A stretch of 64,000 bases of DNA, taken from Gemmatimonadota bacterium. Its GTDB lineage: Bacteria > Gemmatimonadota > Gemmatimonadetes > Gemmatimonadales > Gemmatimonadaceae. How positions within the stretch are numbered: position 1 is the first letter of the stretch; each line of letters opens with the position of its first letter. Of this stretch, positions 8,103 through 17,593 are shown piece after piece. The notes beneath the pieces are model-generated. The model was given only the letters and a program-made list of their open reading frames with translations. It made no database searches and had not been told where the DNA came from. Made by a program: the position numbers and the translations under genes. The stretch spans positions 310,001 through 374,000 of the forward strand of contig JADJAD010000008.1 of assembly GCA_016704465.1 (NCBI GenBank). Reading direction: 5' to 3'.

Positions 8103-9383
8103 ATGCGCGGATGCACCGTGGCGCTCGCCGTGGCGGTTGCGTGCTTGTCCAAGGGAGTGGCGCACGCGCAGGCGCCCCTCGCGGTGAAGGGCACCGTGGT
8201 GCGCGAGACGCTGGACGGGTCGCGCGCGGTGGTGGGCGAGCAGGTCACCCTGCATCGCGTGAACTCGCGCGATGCGGGACCGGTGGACTCGATGCGCACG
8301 GACGCGCGCGGCGCGTTCGCGTTCCGCGTGGCCGTCCCGGATACGCTGTCGATGTACCTGGTCTCGGCGCGCTTCGGTGGCATCGCCTACTTCTCGCAGC
8401 CCGTGCAGGGAGACGCACCTGGAGCGACGGCCCTGGTCACGGTGTTCGACACCACGTCGGCCGACCTGCGCCTGCAGCTGCAAGGGCGTCATGTCGTGGT
8501 CTCGTCGCCGAATGCCGACGGGTTGCGCAGCGTCATCGACGTGCTCGAGATCGCGAACGACACGATCCTCACGCGTGTCCCGGGTCCCACCAATCGGCCG
8601 ACCTTCTCCCTCTTGCTCCCCGACGGTGCCGAGAGCGTCCGCGCGACGCAGGGCGACATCTCCAACGAGGCGGTCGAGGTGCGCGATGGTCGGGCGGAGC
8701 TCTTCGCGCCGCTCTCGCCCGGCCTCCGGCAACTGGTGCTGACGTACAACCTGCCGGATGGCGCCTTTCCCGTCGCGATGCCGCTGGAGCGGCCGGTGAC
8801 GGTACTGGAGGTGCTGCTGGAGGAGCCCGGCGCGACCGCGACGAGCCCGGGACTGGTGAGCCAGGGCCCGGTCACGGTAGACGGCAAGACGTTCTCGCGC
8901 TTCCTCGGAGAGGCAGCGGCAGCCAATGCCGTGCTCACGCTCACCGGCGCACGACGGGGGATCGGTTCCTCGATGCCACCGTGGATGCTGCCGCTCGTGC
9001 TGACACTCGTCACGCTCGGCGCGATCCTCGTGCTGGCGCGCGCGCGATCCGGGCGACCGCAGGCTCGCCGCGTTCCGGATGCGCGCACCGCTGCTCCGGC
9101 GGGCAAGATGGCGGTGGCATCGATCACGCCGTGGACCCCCACGCCCTCGACCGGCGTACCTGTTGCTCCCGAACCGATTGGGGAATCGCGCGACGGCCGG
9201 GCGCTGACGACCGCGCCGAATGACGCCGCGCTGCACATGGCGCATCGGCTCGCGGCCGTCGACGCGCTGCTGGAGCGCGTGCCACGGCAACCCGACGCGG
9301 TCCGAGTGGAACTGTCCGCCTATCGTGCGCGACTCAAGGACGAGCTGGTCGGTGTGCTTGCGCGTGGAACCGTCGACCGATAG
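8103..9383 (+). CDS. Unknown secreted or membrane-anchored protein with Cna-like N-terminal domain and one C-terminal TM helix
   Basis: I do not recognise the family. From ATG 8103 the protein has 426 residues. It starts with a signal peptide (MRGCTVALAVAVAC to HAQA) and then a region like a carboxypeptidase-regulatory or Cna-B beta fold (VKGTVVRETLDGSRAVVGEQ). A second beta-rich region includes LLLPDGAESVRATQGD. Near residues 295-315 there is one hydrophobic helix (MPPWMLPLVLTLVTLGAILV), followed by a Pro- and Ala-rich linker and a short C-terminal helical domain of about 45 residues. This suggests a large periplasmic part and a small cytoplasmic tail. The frame is open upstream to 7923, but the signal peptide argues for 8103, although no good ribosome-binding site is visible. 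It lies directly before the cobalamin riboswitch and is probably not part of the B12 operon. Confidence 0.6.
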   Translation: MRGCTVALAVAVACLSKGVAHAQAPLAVKGTVVRETLDGSRAVVGEQVTLHRVNSRDAGPVDSMRTDARGAFAFRVAVPDTLSMYLVSARFGGIAYFSQPVQGDAPGATALVTVFDTTSADLRLQLQGRHVVVSSPNADGLRSVIDVLEIANDTILTRVPGPTNRPTFSLLLPDGAESVRATQGDISNEAVEVRDGRAELFAPLSPGLRQLVLTYNLPDGAFPVAMPLERPVTVLEVLLEEPGATATSPGLVSQGPVTVDGKTFSRFLGEAAAANAVLTLTGARRGIGSSMPPWMLPLVLTLVTLGAILVLARARSGRPQARRVPDARTAAPAGKMAVASITPWTPTPSTGVPVAPEPIGESRDGRALTTAPNDAALHMAHRLAAVDALLERVPRQPDAVRVELSAYRARLKDELVGVLARGTVDR

Positions 9384-9399
9384 GTTGGCCCTACAATCG

Positions 9400-9560
9400 A
9401 TTTGCGGACGGCGGATACGGAAACCGGTGTAATGCCGGTGCGGCCCCGCCACTGTAACGGGCGAACATACGTCCCCTCACTGCGCCACTGACCTCGGTCG
9501 GGAAGGCGAAGGGACGGCCCGGAGCCAGGAGACGACCACCGTCCGTGCCACACAACTGAG
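9400..9560 (+). promoter_or_regulatory. Cobalamin (B12) riboswitch
   Basis: The leader of the btu genes carries the conserved core of the AdoCbl riboswitch: GGAAACCGGTGTAATGCCGG from 9419, the CCGCCACTGTAACGGG element at 9446-9461 and the B12-box-like GAGCCAGGAGACGACC at 9522-9537. It lies about 80 bases before btuF. By analogy, cobalamin binding would lower expression of the btuFCDB uptake genes. The outer limits are approximate. Confidence 0.95.
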
Positions 9561-9638
9561 TCCTCGGGGGAGGGCTCGTGGGGTACGTGACGCCGTCCCC
9601 GGTGCGCGTGCGTTCGCGGGCATCTCCCATCACCATGG

Positions 9639-10571
9639 GTGCGGATGTCCGCGTTTTTGTTCTTCCGCTTCAGAATCTTGACACCGCGGCGCGCACGGGC
9701 GGCGGCCGCCGCGTGCCTGCTGCTCGCGGCCTGTACAACGTCGAACGAGTCGCCGGTGGCGACGCCCGCTCTGGTGGATGACTACGGCGTGTCGATCGGT
9801 CCGGCGACCGCGGCGCAGCGCATCATCTCGCTCAATCCGACGACCACCGAGATCCTCTTCGCGCTCGGCGCCGGTGAGCGCGTCATCGGGCGCTCGCGGT
9901 GGGACCAGTGGCCCGTGGAAGCGCGCACGGTCCCCGAGGTCGGTGACGCGATCCGCCCGAGTGTCGAACGCATCCTCGCGGCGCGCCCCGACCTGGTCCT
10001 CCTGTACGCCAGCGGTGACAACCGAGCTGCAGCTGCCACCCTCTCCGCCGCCGGCGTGGCGGTCGTGGCGCTGCGGATCGACCGGCTCGCCGACTTCGAT
10101 CGCGCCGTGCGCACGCTCGGCCACGTGACGGGACTCGAGGCGGCGGCCGACGCCGCCGTGGACAGTGTGGAACGGTCGCTCGCGCGCGTGCGTGAGGCGA
10201 TGCGCGCGGTACCGCGTCCGCGTGTCTTCGTGCATGTGTGGGACAATCCGCTCATGGCGATCGGCGGGGGGAGCTACCTGTCGGAGCTGATCGACATCGC
10301 CGGCGGGCGCAACGTGTATGCCGAGCGTCCCGAACCCTCGCCGCAGGTGTCGTTCGAGGACCTGGTGCGTCGCGAGCCGCAGGTCATCCTCGCGGGCCCC
10401 GCCGAGGCGGCGCGACTGCGGACCGATGCGCGCTGGGCCGACGTGCGTGCCGTGCGCGAGGGACGCGTCCTCGCCTACGACACGATGCTGGTGGCGCGTC
10501 CGTCCATGCGGCTGGGCGAGGCGGCCCGTGCGCTGGCGCTGCTGCTGCATCCCGGCACGGTGCTCCCGTGA
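9639..10571 (+). CDS. btuF: Vitamin B12 ABC transporter, substrate-binding lipoprotein
   Basis: This 310-residue protein belongs to the class III periplasmic binding proteins that deliver cobalamin to BtuCD. The N-terminus has a basic and hydrophobic signal ending in the lipobox LLLAAC, so it is probably a membrane lipoprotein. Family regions are RIISLNPTTTEILFALGAGE, the RPDLVL strand and the GGRNVYAE segment. The start could be ATG 9639 or 9645. The gene follows a B12 riboswitch and overlaps btuC by one base, so cobalamin or a related corrinoid is the expected ligand. Confidence 0.9.
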   Translation: MRMSAFLFFRFRILTPRRARAAAAACLLLAACTTSNESPVATPALVDDYGVSIGPATAAQRIISLNPTTTEILFALGAGERVIGRSRWDQWPVEARTVPEVGDAIRPSVERILAARPDLVLLYASGDNRAAAATLSAAGVAVVALRIDRLADFDRAVRTLGHVTGLEAAADAAVDSVERSLARVREAMRAVPRPRVFVHVWDNPLMAIGGGSYLSELIDIAGGRNVYAERPEPSPQVSFEDLVRREPQVILAGPAEAARLRTDARWADVRAVREGRVLAYDTMLVARPSMRLGEAARALALLLHPGTVLP

Positions 10572-11548
10572 TGCGTCGTCCCCCGTGGGTCGCCCTCGCG
10601 CTCGTGTTGGTGGCCGTGATGGCGGCATCTCTCATGTTGGGTGCCACGCACGTCGCGCCGGGCGCGGTGTGGGACGCGCTGGTCGGGCAGGGAAGCGACG
10701 ATGTCGCGCGCACCATCGTGCGGTCCATTCGGCTGCCGCGTGTGGTGCTCGCCATGCTCGTGGGAGCGGCGCTCGGTGTCAGTGGCAGCGTGCTGCAGGG
10801 CACGCTGCGCAACGGCCTGGCCGAGCCGTACCTGCTGGGCGTGTCGGGTGGAGCCGCCGTCGGCGCCGTGCTGGCGGTTGCCGGTGGCGTTTCGGCGCCT
10901 TCCCTGATCGCGCTCGCCGCCTTCGGGGGGGCGCTCCTGGCGGTGGCCGGGGTGCTCACGCTCGCGCGGGCCGCCGGCGGTGCCAGCGACACGCGCGTCC
11001 TGCTCATGGCCGGCGTGGTGATGGGGGCGTTTGCCAACGCGGCGATCATGGTGGTGATGGCCGCCGGGTCTCCCGACGTGGCGCGCAACGCCCTCTGGTG
11101 GATGATGGGGTCGGTCGCCGCGGCCGGGTGGCGTGACGTCGTGCTCCTGGCGATCTCGCTTGGCGCCGTGGGCGCGGCGCTGCTGCATCGTGCGCGCTGG
11201 CTGGACGTGCTCGCCCTCGGCGAGGATGCGGCCGAGTCGTTAGGCGTGGACGCCGGGCGGGCGGGGTGGCGCTTCTTCGTGCTCGCCTCGCTCCTGGCCG
11301 CGACCACGGTCGCCGTGGCCGGGCTGGTCGGATTCGTCGGGCTCATGGTCCCGCACCTCGCCCGCTCGCTCTCGGCCGCCCGCGCCCGGCCAACCATGAT
11401 CGTCTCGGCCCTGGCCGGGGGCGCGCTGGTGGTGGCGGCGGACCTGGTGGCGCGCACGGTGCGCGCGCCCGCCGAGCTCCCGTTAGGCGCGGTGACCGCG
11501 CTGCTGGGCGTGCCGTTCTTCCTCTGGCGCCTGCGGGTGGAGCGATGA
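10571..11548 (+). CDS. btuC: Vitamin B12 ABC transporter, permease
   Basis: This 325-residue protein is rich in hydrophobic helices and matches the FecCD/BtuC permease family, in which two copies form the channel. Visible conserved parts are RLPRVVLAMLVGAALGVSG, the GLAEPYLLGVSGGAAVGAV loop, the EDAAESLGV coupling region and GFVGLMVPHLAR. The ATG at 10571 shares a base with the btuF stop and gives the normal family length. The much longer ORF start upstream is a shadow. It contains two TTA-GG leucine-glycine pairs. Confidence 0.93.
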   Translation: MRRPPWVALALVLVAVMAASLMLGATHVAPGAVWDALVGQGSDDVARTIVRSIRLPRVVLAMLVGAALGVSGSVLQGTLRNGLAEPYLLGVSGGAAVGAVLAVAGGVSAPSLIALAAFGGALLAVAGVLTLARAAGGASDTRVLLMAGVVMGAFANAAIMVVMAAGSPDVARNALWWMMGSVAAAGWRDVVLLAISLGAVGAALLHRARWLDVLALGEDAAESLGVDAGRAGWRFFVLASLLAATTVAVAGLVGFVGLMVPHLARSLSAARARPTMIVSALAGGALVVAADLVARTVRAPAELPLGAVTALLGVPFFLWRLRVER

Positions 11549-12339
11549 TCACCTTCCACGCCGTGCGTGTGCGGTATCCTGGCGCCGACGCCGATGCGCT
11601 CGCGGGCGTCTCGTTCGGGGCGGAATCGGGCCGCCTCACGGCCGTGGTCGGCCCGAACGGGAGCGGCAAGAGCACGCTCGTGCGCGCCTTGCTCGGCCGC
11701 GTGCCGCTCGCTGGTGGCAGGGTGTCGGTCGGGACCGATGCGGTGAACGACCTGCCGCGCCGGTCGCTCGCGCAGCGCGTCGCCGTGGTCTCGCAGCGCG
11801 AGGACCCTGCATTTCCCCTCGCGGTTCGCGACTACGTCGCCCTTGGCCGCTATCCATGGCAGGCGGCGTGGGGCACGCCGTCTGGCGACGACCGCGCCGC
11901 GGTGGCGCGGGCGCTCGCCGACGCCGCCGTTAGCTCGCTCACCGAACGCCGGACCGACACGCTCTCGGGCGGCGAGTGGCAGCGCGTGCGCGTCGCCCGC
12001 GCCCTGGCACAGGGCACCGCGGCGATCGTGCTCGACGAACCCACCACGTTCCTCGACATCGCGCACGAGATGGCGTGCTTCGAGCTGTTGTCCGCTCTCG
12101 CCCACGCCGGCCGCTGTGTCCTCGTGGTGAGTCATCAACTCAACCTCGTCGCGCGCTTTGCCGATCGGGTGGTGCTGCTCTCGCGCGGCCAGGTGGTCGC
12201 GGACGGCCCACCCGATCACGTGATGCGCGGTGAGACCCTCGAGCGCGTCTACGAGTGGCCACTCGTGGTCTCGCGTGACCCGGCCGTCGGTGCACCGACG
12301 CTGGTCCCCCTGCGCAAGCGTCACACCCCGTTTCCCTAA
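11545..12339 (+). CDS. btuD: Vitamin B12 ABC transporter, ATPase
   Basis: This 264-residue ABC ATPase powers BtuC. Walker A is GPNGSGKST near residue 37, the signature is LSGGEWQRV, Walker B is AIVLDEPTTFLD and the switch histidine is in VVSHQ. The ATG overlaps the btuC stop (ATGA). The length is normal. It belongs to the riboswitch-controlled F-C-D-B operon. Confidence 0.94.
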   Translation: MITFHAVRVRYPGADADALAGVSFGAESGRLTAVVGPNGSGKSTLVRALLGRVPLAGGRVSVGTDAVNDLPRRSLAQRVAVVSQREDPAFPLAVRDYVALGRYPWQAAWGTPSGDDRAAVARALADAAVSSLTERRTDTLSGGEWQRVRVARALAQGTAAIVLDEPTTFLDIAHEMACFELLSALAHAGRCVLVVSHQLNLVARFADRVVLLSRGQVVADGPPDHVMRGETLERVYEWPLVVSRDPAVGAPTLVPLRKRHTPFP

Positions 12340-12341
12340 CG

Positions 12342-14325
12342 ATGGCCGTGTCCCACATGCTCACTGCCCTACGCGCGCTGCTCTCCGTGGTTGTGGCGAC
12401 GACCCTCCCGTTCCTGCCGAGGCACCAACTACACGCGCAGGTCGCCGGGGACTCCACCCGGCTGCCGCAGGTGGTGGTGACCGCTGATCGACTGCCGCGC
12501 CCGATGGCCACCACGATCGCCACGGTCACCGTGATCGATGGTGCCACCCTGCGCGCCGCCGGCGTCACGCACCTGGCCGACGCGCTGCGCGCGGTGCCGG
12601 GCGTAAGTCTCGCGCGGTCAGGATCCGCGGGGGCGCAGGCATCGCTCTTCCTGCGCGGCGGTGAGAGCGATTTCGTCCGCCTGCTCATCGACGGCGTCCC
12701 GATGAACGATCCCGGGGGCGCGCTGGACCTGGGCGCGCTCACCACCGACCACATCGATCGCATCGAGGTGGTGCGCGGACCGGCCAGCGTCCTGTACGGA
12801 AGCGATGCCGTCAGCGGCGTCATCCAGGTGTTCACCCGGCGCCCCGAGTCGCCGCTCGACACGCGCCTCGCCGTGCGCGCCGGGACCTTCAACACCCGCG
12901 TGGCCGAGGCGAGCGTCGGGGCGCGCGCCGGCGAGGGAGGATTCACGCTCGCCCTCGCCCACCACGCCGGCGATGGAATGCTGGCCTTCAACAACGCCTA
13001 TCGCAACGACGTGGCCTCGCTGCGTGGCGATGCGACCGTCGGCGGCGTGCGATCGGTCGTGTCGCTGCGGCACAGCGACAACGCGTTCCAGTATCCGACC
13101 GACGGAGCGGGGGCGGTGGTCGACCACAACGCACGCCGCGGTGAGCGGCGCCTTGCATCGTCGGCCGAGTTGTCGCGCCCACTCGGGACTCATCTGGAGG
13201 CGATCGTGGCCCTGACAGCGCTGGAGCTGCACGGGCGCACTTCCGATCCGTCCGATGGCCCGGCCGACACGGTGGGATTCTACGCCTATCGGTCGTCGGG
13301 CACCGTTCGCCGCCGCGGGTGCCGATGTCCGCCTGGTCCTGCGCCCCGTGGCCGACCACGCCGTCTCCCTCGGCCTGGAGTACGGGACCGAGCGTCAGCT
13401 GAGCGCCGACTCCTCGAATTACGACGCCGGGCCGAATCGGTTTGCGGCCTCACGCATTACCCGGGCGGCGTACCTGCAGTCGGTGGGTGATGTCGGGCCC
13501 ATCTCGTACTCGATCGGTGGACGGTACGATGACAACGACGTGTACGGAGTCTTCCGCACGGCACGCGTCGGGGCGGCCACGCGCCTGTGGCGCGGCGGCC
13601 GCGTGCACGGGGCGATGGGCACGTCGTTCAAGGCTCCGACCTTCCTGGAGTCGTTCTCGACCGCGTTCTCGGTCGGCAATGCCGCCCTGTCGCCGGAACG
13701 TGCGCACGCATGGGAAGCCGGCCTGGAACAGCAGGTGGCCGACGGCCGCGTGCAGCTGACGGCGACGTTCTTCGACCAGCGGTTCCGCGACCTCGTCCAG
13801 TACACGTACGTCGATCCCTCCGCGCCCAACTACTTCAACGTCGCGGCCGCCTCGGCCCGAGGCCTCGAGGTCGGCGTGCGCGGTGAGGCTGCGCGCGGTG
13901 TCTCGCTGTGGGGCAACTCGACCGCACTGCGCACCCGCGTGGACGACGCCGGCTTCCAGTCCGGCGAGGGGGCGACTTTCGTGCGCGGCGCACGCCTGCT
14001 GCGTCGAGCGCCGCTGACCATCGCCGCTGGGGCGCGTGTCCAGCGCCTGCCGCGCACCACGCTCGACCTGTCGGCGACGCGCGTCGGAGTGCGCGACGAT
14101 CGCGACTTCTCGGGCTTTCCTGCCGTGCCGGTCGAACTCCGGGCGTACACCCGGGTCGACCTCGGCGGGGAGTATGCCGTTGGCACGGGCGACGGCTTCT
14201 GGCGCGCCGCCACCGTGATGCTGCGCCTGGAGAATGCATTCGACGCACGCTTTCAGGAGGTCGCCAACTTCGATGCCCCGGGGCGCGTGCTGCTGGTGGG
14301 GATGCGGGTAGGGACGGCGCGATAG
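12342..14325 (+). CDS. btuB: TonB-dependent outer-membrane receptor, probably for cobalamin (one frameshift)
   Basis: The gene begins 2 bases after btuD. The first part (12342 to about 13300) has a signal peptide ending HAQ, a TonB-box-like LPQVVVTADRLP, and the plug domain with FLRGGESDFVRLLIDGVP and VVRGPASVLYGSDAVSGVI. The barrel continues in the next frame from about 13300 (FAAAGADVRL) to TAG 14325, with SFKAPTFLESFS and many paired strands. The two parts fit together with one extra base (or two missing) at 13290-13310. The joined protein would have about 660 residues, usual for BtuB. Its place in the B12 operon supports cobalamin as ligand. A sequencing error is the simplest explanation of the break. 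Confidence 0.85.
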
Positions 14326-14345
14326 GCGCTCGAGTATCTTGGAGC

Positions 14346-15128
14346 ATGCCGTTGGTCATGACCGACGCGGTGGTCCTCCACGCGTTCGACTACCTCGAGA
14401 GCTCGCGCATCATTCGACTCGCCACCCGCGACGCCGGCCTCCAGTCGGTGCTCGCGCGTGGCGCGCGTTCGTCCAGCCGGCGCTTCGGACTCGGGCTCGA
14501 CCTCTTCGCCAGCGGTGTTGCCCAGATCCAGCTGCGCCCCGGGCGTGAGCTGCAACAGCTCGACGGCTTCGACCTGACCAGCAGTCGGGACCCCATTGCC
14601 CGGGACCTCGAGCGCTTTGCCGCAGCGTCGGCCCTGGCCGAGCTCGCGCTGCGATTTGCCGACGGCGATGAACCCGGCGACCTGTACGCGACGCTGATCG
14701 CGGCGCTCGATGCGGTGGCTGCCGCGCCGGGAGACCGGGCCCGCGACGTGGGGCTGGCTGCAGCATGGCACCTGGTGGCCGGCTTCGGCTTTGCTCCCGT
14801 GCTCACGCGTTGCTGCCGCTGCGAGTTGCTGCTGGCGGATGAAGACACGGCGACGTTCAGCCACGGAGCCGGCGGCTGCGCCTGCCGTGCCTGTGCCCCG
14901 CTTCTCCCGCGCGGTCGCCCCCTTCCGCCCGAGGCACGCGCCGCCCTGCGCGCGTGGACCACCGGCACCGTCGGGACCGACTGGCCCGTCATCGAGACCG
15001 CCATGCGTCGCGCGCACCTGCGCCTCCTGCGCGAGTTCCTGGAGCAGCACCTCAATGACGGGCGTCCTCTGCGCGCGTTCGAGACCTGGGAGCGCGGACT
15101 CGGGACGCTCGGGGCGGCGATCGGATGA
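14346..15128 (+). CDS. recO: DNA repair protein RecO
   Basis: This 260-residue protein matches RecO, which helps load RecA on SSB-covered single-stranded DNA and anneals strands. The N-terminal OB-fold begins MTDAVVLHAFDYLESSRIIR, typical of the family. The middle helical region is followed by a cysteine cluster (CCRCELL and later CACRAC) that fits the zinc-binding site of many RecO proteins. ATG 14346 is used. ATG 14358 is also possible and neither has a strong ribosome-binding site. The end overlaps the selB start by 4 bases. Confidence 0.88.
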   Translation: MPLVMTDAVVLHAFDYLESSRIIRLATRDAGLQSVLARGARSSSRRFGLGLDLFASGVAQIQLRPGRELQQLDGFDLTSSRDPIARDLERFAAASALAELALRFADGDEPGDLYATLIAALDAVAAAPGDRARDVGLAAAWHLVAGFGFAPVLTRCCRCELLLADEDTATFSHGAGGCACRACAPLLPRGRPLPPEARAALRAWTTGTVGTDWPVIETAMRRAHLRLLREFLEQHLNDGRPLRAFETWERGLGTLGAAIG

Positions 15129-16966
15129 TCGTCGGGACCGCGGGCCACATCGATCACGGCAAGACCGCACTGGTGCGGGCGCTCACCGGCGTCGACACCG
15201 ACCGGCTGCCCGAGGAAAAACGGCGCGGGATCACCATCGAGCTCGGGTTCGCCCCGCTCCTGCTCGACGGAGTGGGCACCGTCGGCATCGTCGACGTCCC
15301 GGGCCACGAGGCCTTCGTGCGCACCATGCTCGCGGGCGCCACCGGAGTGGACCTCGCCCTGCTCGTCATCGCCGCCGACGAAGGCGTCATGCCGCAGACG
15401 CGCGAGCACCTCGCGATCCTCGCACTGCTCGGTGTCGGCGACCTGATCGTCGTCCTCACCAAGCGCGACGCCGTGGACGAGGAGTGGGTGGCACTCGTGC
15501 GCGACGACGTCGCCGGACTGCTGAGCGCGACCCCGTGGCGAGACGCGCCAATCGTCGAGACGTCGACGGTGACGGGGGAGGGAATCGATCCGCTCCGCGC
15601 CTTGCTGGGCGACCGTCTTCGTGCCATTCCCGCCCGCGCCGAGCACGACCTGTTTCGCATGCCGATCGATCGCGCCTTCAGCGTGAAGGGGACGGGTACG
15701 GTGGTCACGGGGACCGTGTGGAGCGGAACCGTGGGATTGCAGACCGCCCTGCGCCTCTTTCCGCTCGACACCCCCGTGCGCCAGCGCGGCGTGCAGACGC
15801 ACGGGGCCCAGCGCGCGACCCTTGCCCCCGGAACACGCGCGGCCATCGCCTTGGCGGCGATCGAGGTCGATGCGGTCTCGCGCGGGTGCATGCTCGTGGA
15901 AGAGGGTCCGTGGGTGGCGTCGCGAGTGCTGCGCGCCGACGTGGCGTTGCTCCATGATCTGGCCCGTCCCCTCCGCCCACGGGAGTGGGTCCGGCTGCAT
16001 CTCGGCACGTCCGAGGTCGGCGCCCGCGTCGTGTCCCCCGGCGGGGTGCTGACCGCAGGAGAAATGCGGGGAGCACGCCTCGTGCTCGACGCGCCGCTCG
16101 TGGCGCGTGCCGGCGACCGCTTCGTGCTCCGACTTCCGTCGCCGCCGACCACGATCGGGGGAGGAATCGTCGTCGATCCCTCTCCTCCGCAGCGTCGACC
16201 GCGCCCGTGGCCCCCGGGGCTCGACGTGGCGGCCCGACTCGGCTACCTCCTGCAGGAGGCTGGGGAATCCGGGCTCGGCGCGCTCACGCTTCCGGTCCGG
16301 CTCGGGCTGCCCGTGACCGACTGCGAGCGCCTGGTGGCCGGGAATCCGGACATCGTGCACGCGGACGGACTCCTGTTCAGCGCGGCGGTTGTGACCGCAG
16401 TCGCCCAGCGCATTGCTGCGGCGACGGATCGCTGTCACGCGCTCGAGCCGCTCGAAAGCTGGGTGACGCGTGCGGCGCTTCGTGCGGCGGTTCCCGTACC
16501 CGACGCGCTGGCCGACCTGGCGCTCTCGCAACTGATCCGCGCGGGAGCGCTGGAGCAGGCTGGCGGGGGCATCCGGCGTACGGGGAGGGTGCCCATCATG
16601 ACCGACGCCACACGAAGCCATCGAGACTGGCTGGTCGAGCGCCTGCGAACGGCCGGAGCAGAGCCGCCGGCCGTGCACGAGTTGCGTAGCGAGCGGGAGG
16701 GCAACGATCCGACGCCCCTCCTGCGTATCCTCGAACGGGAGCGGCTCGTCGTCCAGGTTGAGGCGGATCGCTACTACTGGGCCGAGAGCGTCCAGGCGTT
16801 GGTGGCCCGGCTACGGCGGGAGATGGCGCCAGGTACGGTGTACGGTCCGGCAGAGATGCGGGCGATCGTGGGCACGTCGCGCAAGTTCCTGATCCCGTTT
16901 CTTGAGTACTGCGATCGCCAGCAGGTCACGGAACGTCGCCCGGAGGGGCGGGTACTGGGGCGGTGA
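15125..16966 (+). CDS. selB: Selenocysteine-specific translation elongation factor SelB
   Basis: This 613-residue GTPase carries selenocysteyl-tRNA to UGA codons that have a SECIS element. G1 is AGHIDHGKT, G3 is DVPGHE and G4 is TKRD. The protein then continues through EF-Tu-like domains 2 and 3 (AFSVKGTGTVVTGTV) and a long C-terminal region of winged-helix repeats (HRDWLVERLR, the FLEYCDRQQVTERRPEGR end), which separates SelB from EF-Tu. The length is normal. No selA, selD, selC or selenoprotein gene is in the window, so the rest of the Sec system must lie elsewhere if it is functional. Confidence 0.95.
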   Translation: MIVGTAGHIDHGKTALVRALTGVDTDRLPEEKRRGITIELGFAPLLLDGVGTVGIVDVPGHEAFVRTMLAGATGVDLALLVIAADEGVMPQTREHLAILALLGVGDLIVVLTKRDAVDEEWVALVRDDVAGLLSATPWRDAPIVETSTVTGEGIDPLRALLGDRLRAIPARAEHDLFRMPIDRAFSVKGTGTVVTGTVWSGTVGLQTALRLFPLDTPVRQRGVQTHGAQRATLAPGTRAAIALAAIEVDAVSRGCMLVEEGPWVASRVLRADVALLHDLARPLRPREWVRLHLGTSEVGARVVSPGGVLTAGEMRGARLVLDAPLVARAGDRFVLRLPSPPTTIGGGIVVDPSPPQRRPRPWPPGLDVAARLGYLLQEAGESGLGALTLPVRLGLPVTDCERLVAGNPDIVHADGLLFSAAVVTAVAQRIAAATDRCHALEPLESWVTRAALRAAVPVPDALADLALSQLIRAGALEQAGGGIRRTGRVPIMTDATRSHRDWLVERLRTAGAEPPAVHELRSEREGNDPTPLLRILERERLVVQVEADRYYWAESVQALVARLRREMAPGTVYGPAEMRAIVGTSRKFLIPFLEYCDRQQVTERRPEGRVLGR

Positions 16967-16982
16967 GTGCGAAGCGGCCGTA

Positions 16983-17011
16983 TTGACAGGGTTAGGCGCG
17001 ATTCCTATGTT
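16983..17011 (+). promoter_or_regulatory. Sigma-70-type promoter before the sorting-domain protein gene
   Basis: TTGACA at 16983-16988 and TATGTT at 17006-17011 are separated by 17 bases. This is close to consensus and lies 16 bases after the selB stop. The transcript would start near 17018 and leave a leader of about 70 bases. Confidence 0.7.
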
Positions 17012-17088
17012 CGCGCAAAGGATCCAAACGTAAACAGCTATCAGGAGTTAGCGCTCGCACCCCTTCTTTGTCAGCTCGGAGATTTCAA

Positions 17089-17547
17089 ATGACGCTACGG
17101 TGGGCAGCCCGAGGTCTGGTGCTTGCTCTCCTCGCGGTGGTAACTCGCTCGGCAGCAGCCCAGGCGACACAACAATCGAGTCGTGATCCGGTATCGGGGT
17201 CGAGTCTGGGGCAGAACTTTCCCAACCCCTTCAACCCGGAGACGACAATACCGTTTTCGGTTGGTGGGGCGCCGAATTGCAGTGATCTGGGGCGCCAGTA
17301 TCGGGTCTCGCTGAAGATCTACAATGTGCTCGCACAGCTCGTCGCGACACCCGTACTCCAGGGAGGCTCGGCGAGCGTCGCGGGAGGGCAACCGCTGGCT
17401 GGGGTGTTACTCACGTGTGGACAGTACACGGCGTACTGGGACGGCAAGTACCTCAATAACGGCCGTGAAGTGGCTTCGGGGGTCTACATGTACCGCCTCG
17501 AAGTCGACGGCAAGGCGATCATCCGCAAGATGATCGTCATGAAATAG
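17089..17547 (+). CDS. Small secreted protein made almost only of a FlgD-like C-terminal sorting domain
   Basis: The 152-residue protein has a signal peptide (hydrophobic LVLALLAVVTRSAAAQ) and then LGQNFPNPFNPETTIPFSV, the signature start of the FlgD-Ig-like or type IX-style C-terminal domain. The domain ends with GREVASGVYMYRLEV and KMIVMK, as usual for these domains. Normally this domain is the tail of a large secreted enzyme or adhesin, but here no cargo domain is present. ATG 17089 is chosen because CGGAG lies 8 bases upstream. An alternative TTG at 17068 gives 7 more residues. The gene has its own promoter and terminator. Its function is unknown. Confidence 0.75.
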   Translation: MTLRWAARGLVLALLAVVTRSAAAQATQQSSRDPVSGSSLGQNFPNPFNPETTIPFSVGGAPNCSDLGRQYRVSLKIYNVLAQLVATPVLQGGSASVAGGQPLAGVLLTCGQYTAYWDGKYLNNGREVASGVYMYRLEVDGKAIIRKMIVMK

Positions 17548-17558
17548 CGTGAACGTCG

Positions 17559-17593
17559 CGAACGCCGCGCCTCCCCTGGGGGCGCGGCGTTCG
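17559..17593 (+). terminator. Intrinsic-terminator-like hairpin
   Basis: A perfect 13-bp stem (17559-17571 with 17581-17593) encloses a 9-base loop and lies 11 bases after the stop of the sorting-domain gene. The T tract after it is weak (TGTTATCC). Confidence 0.7.

Noticed and set aside
14390..16678. A 762-codon minus-strand ORF over recO and selB
   Set aside because: It is the complement of two clearly recognised genes and shows no domain of its own.
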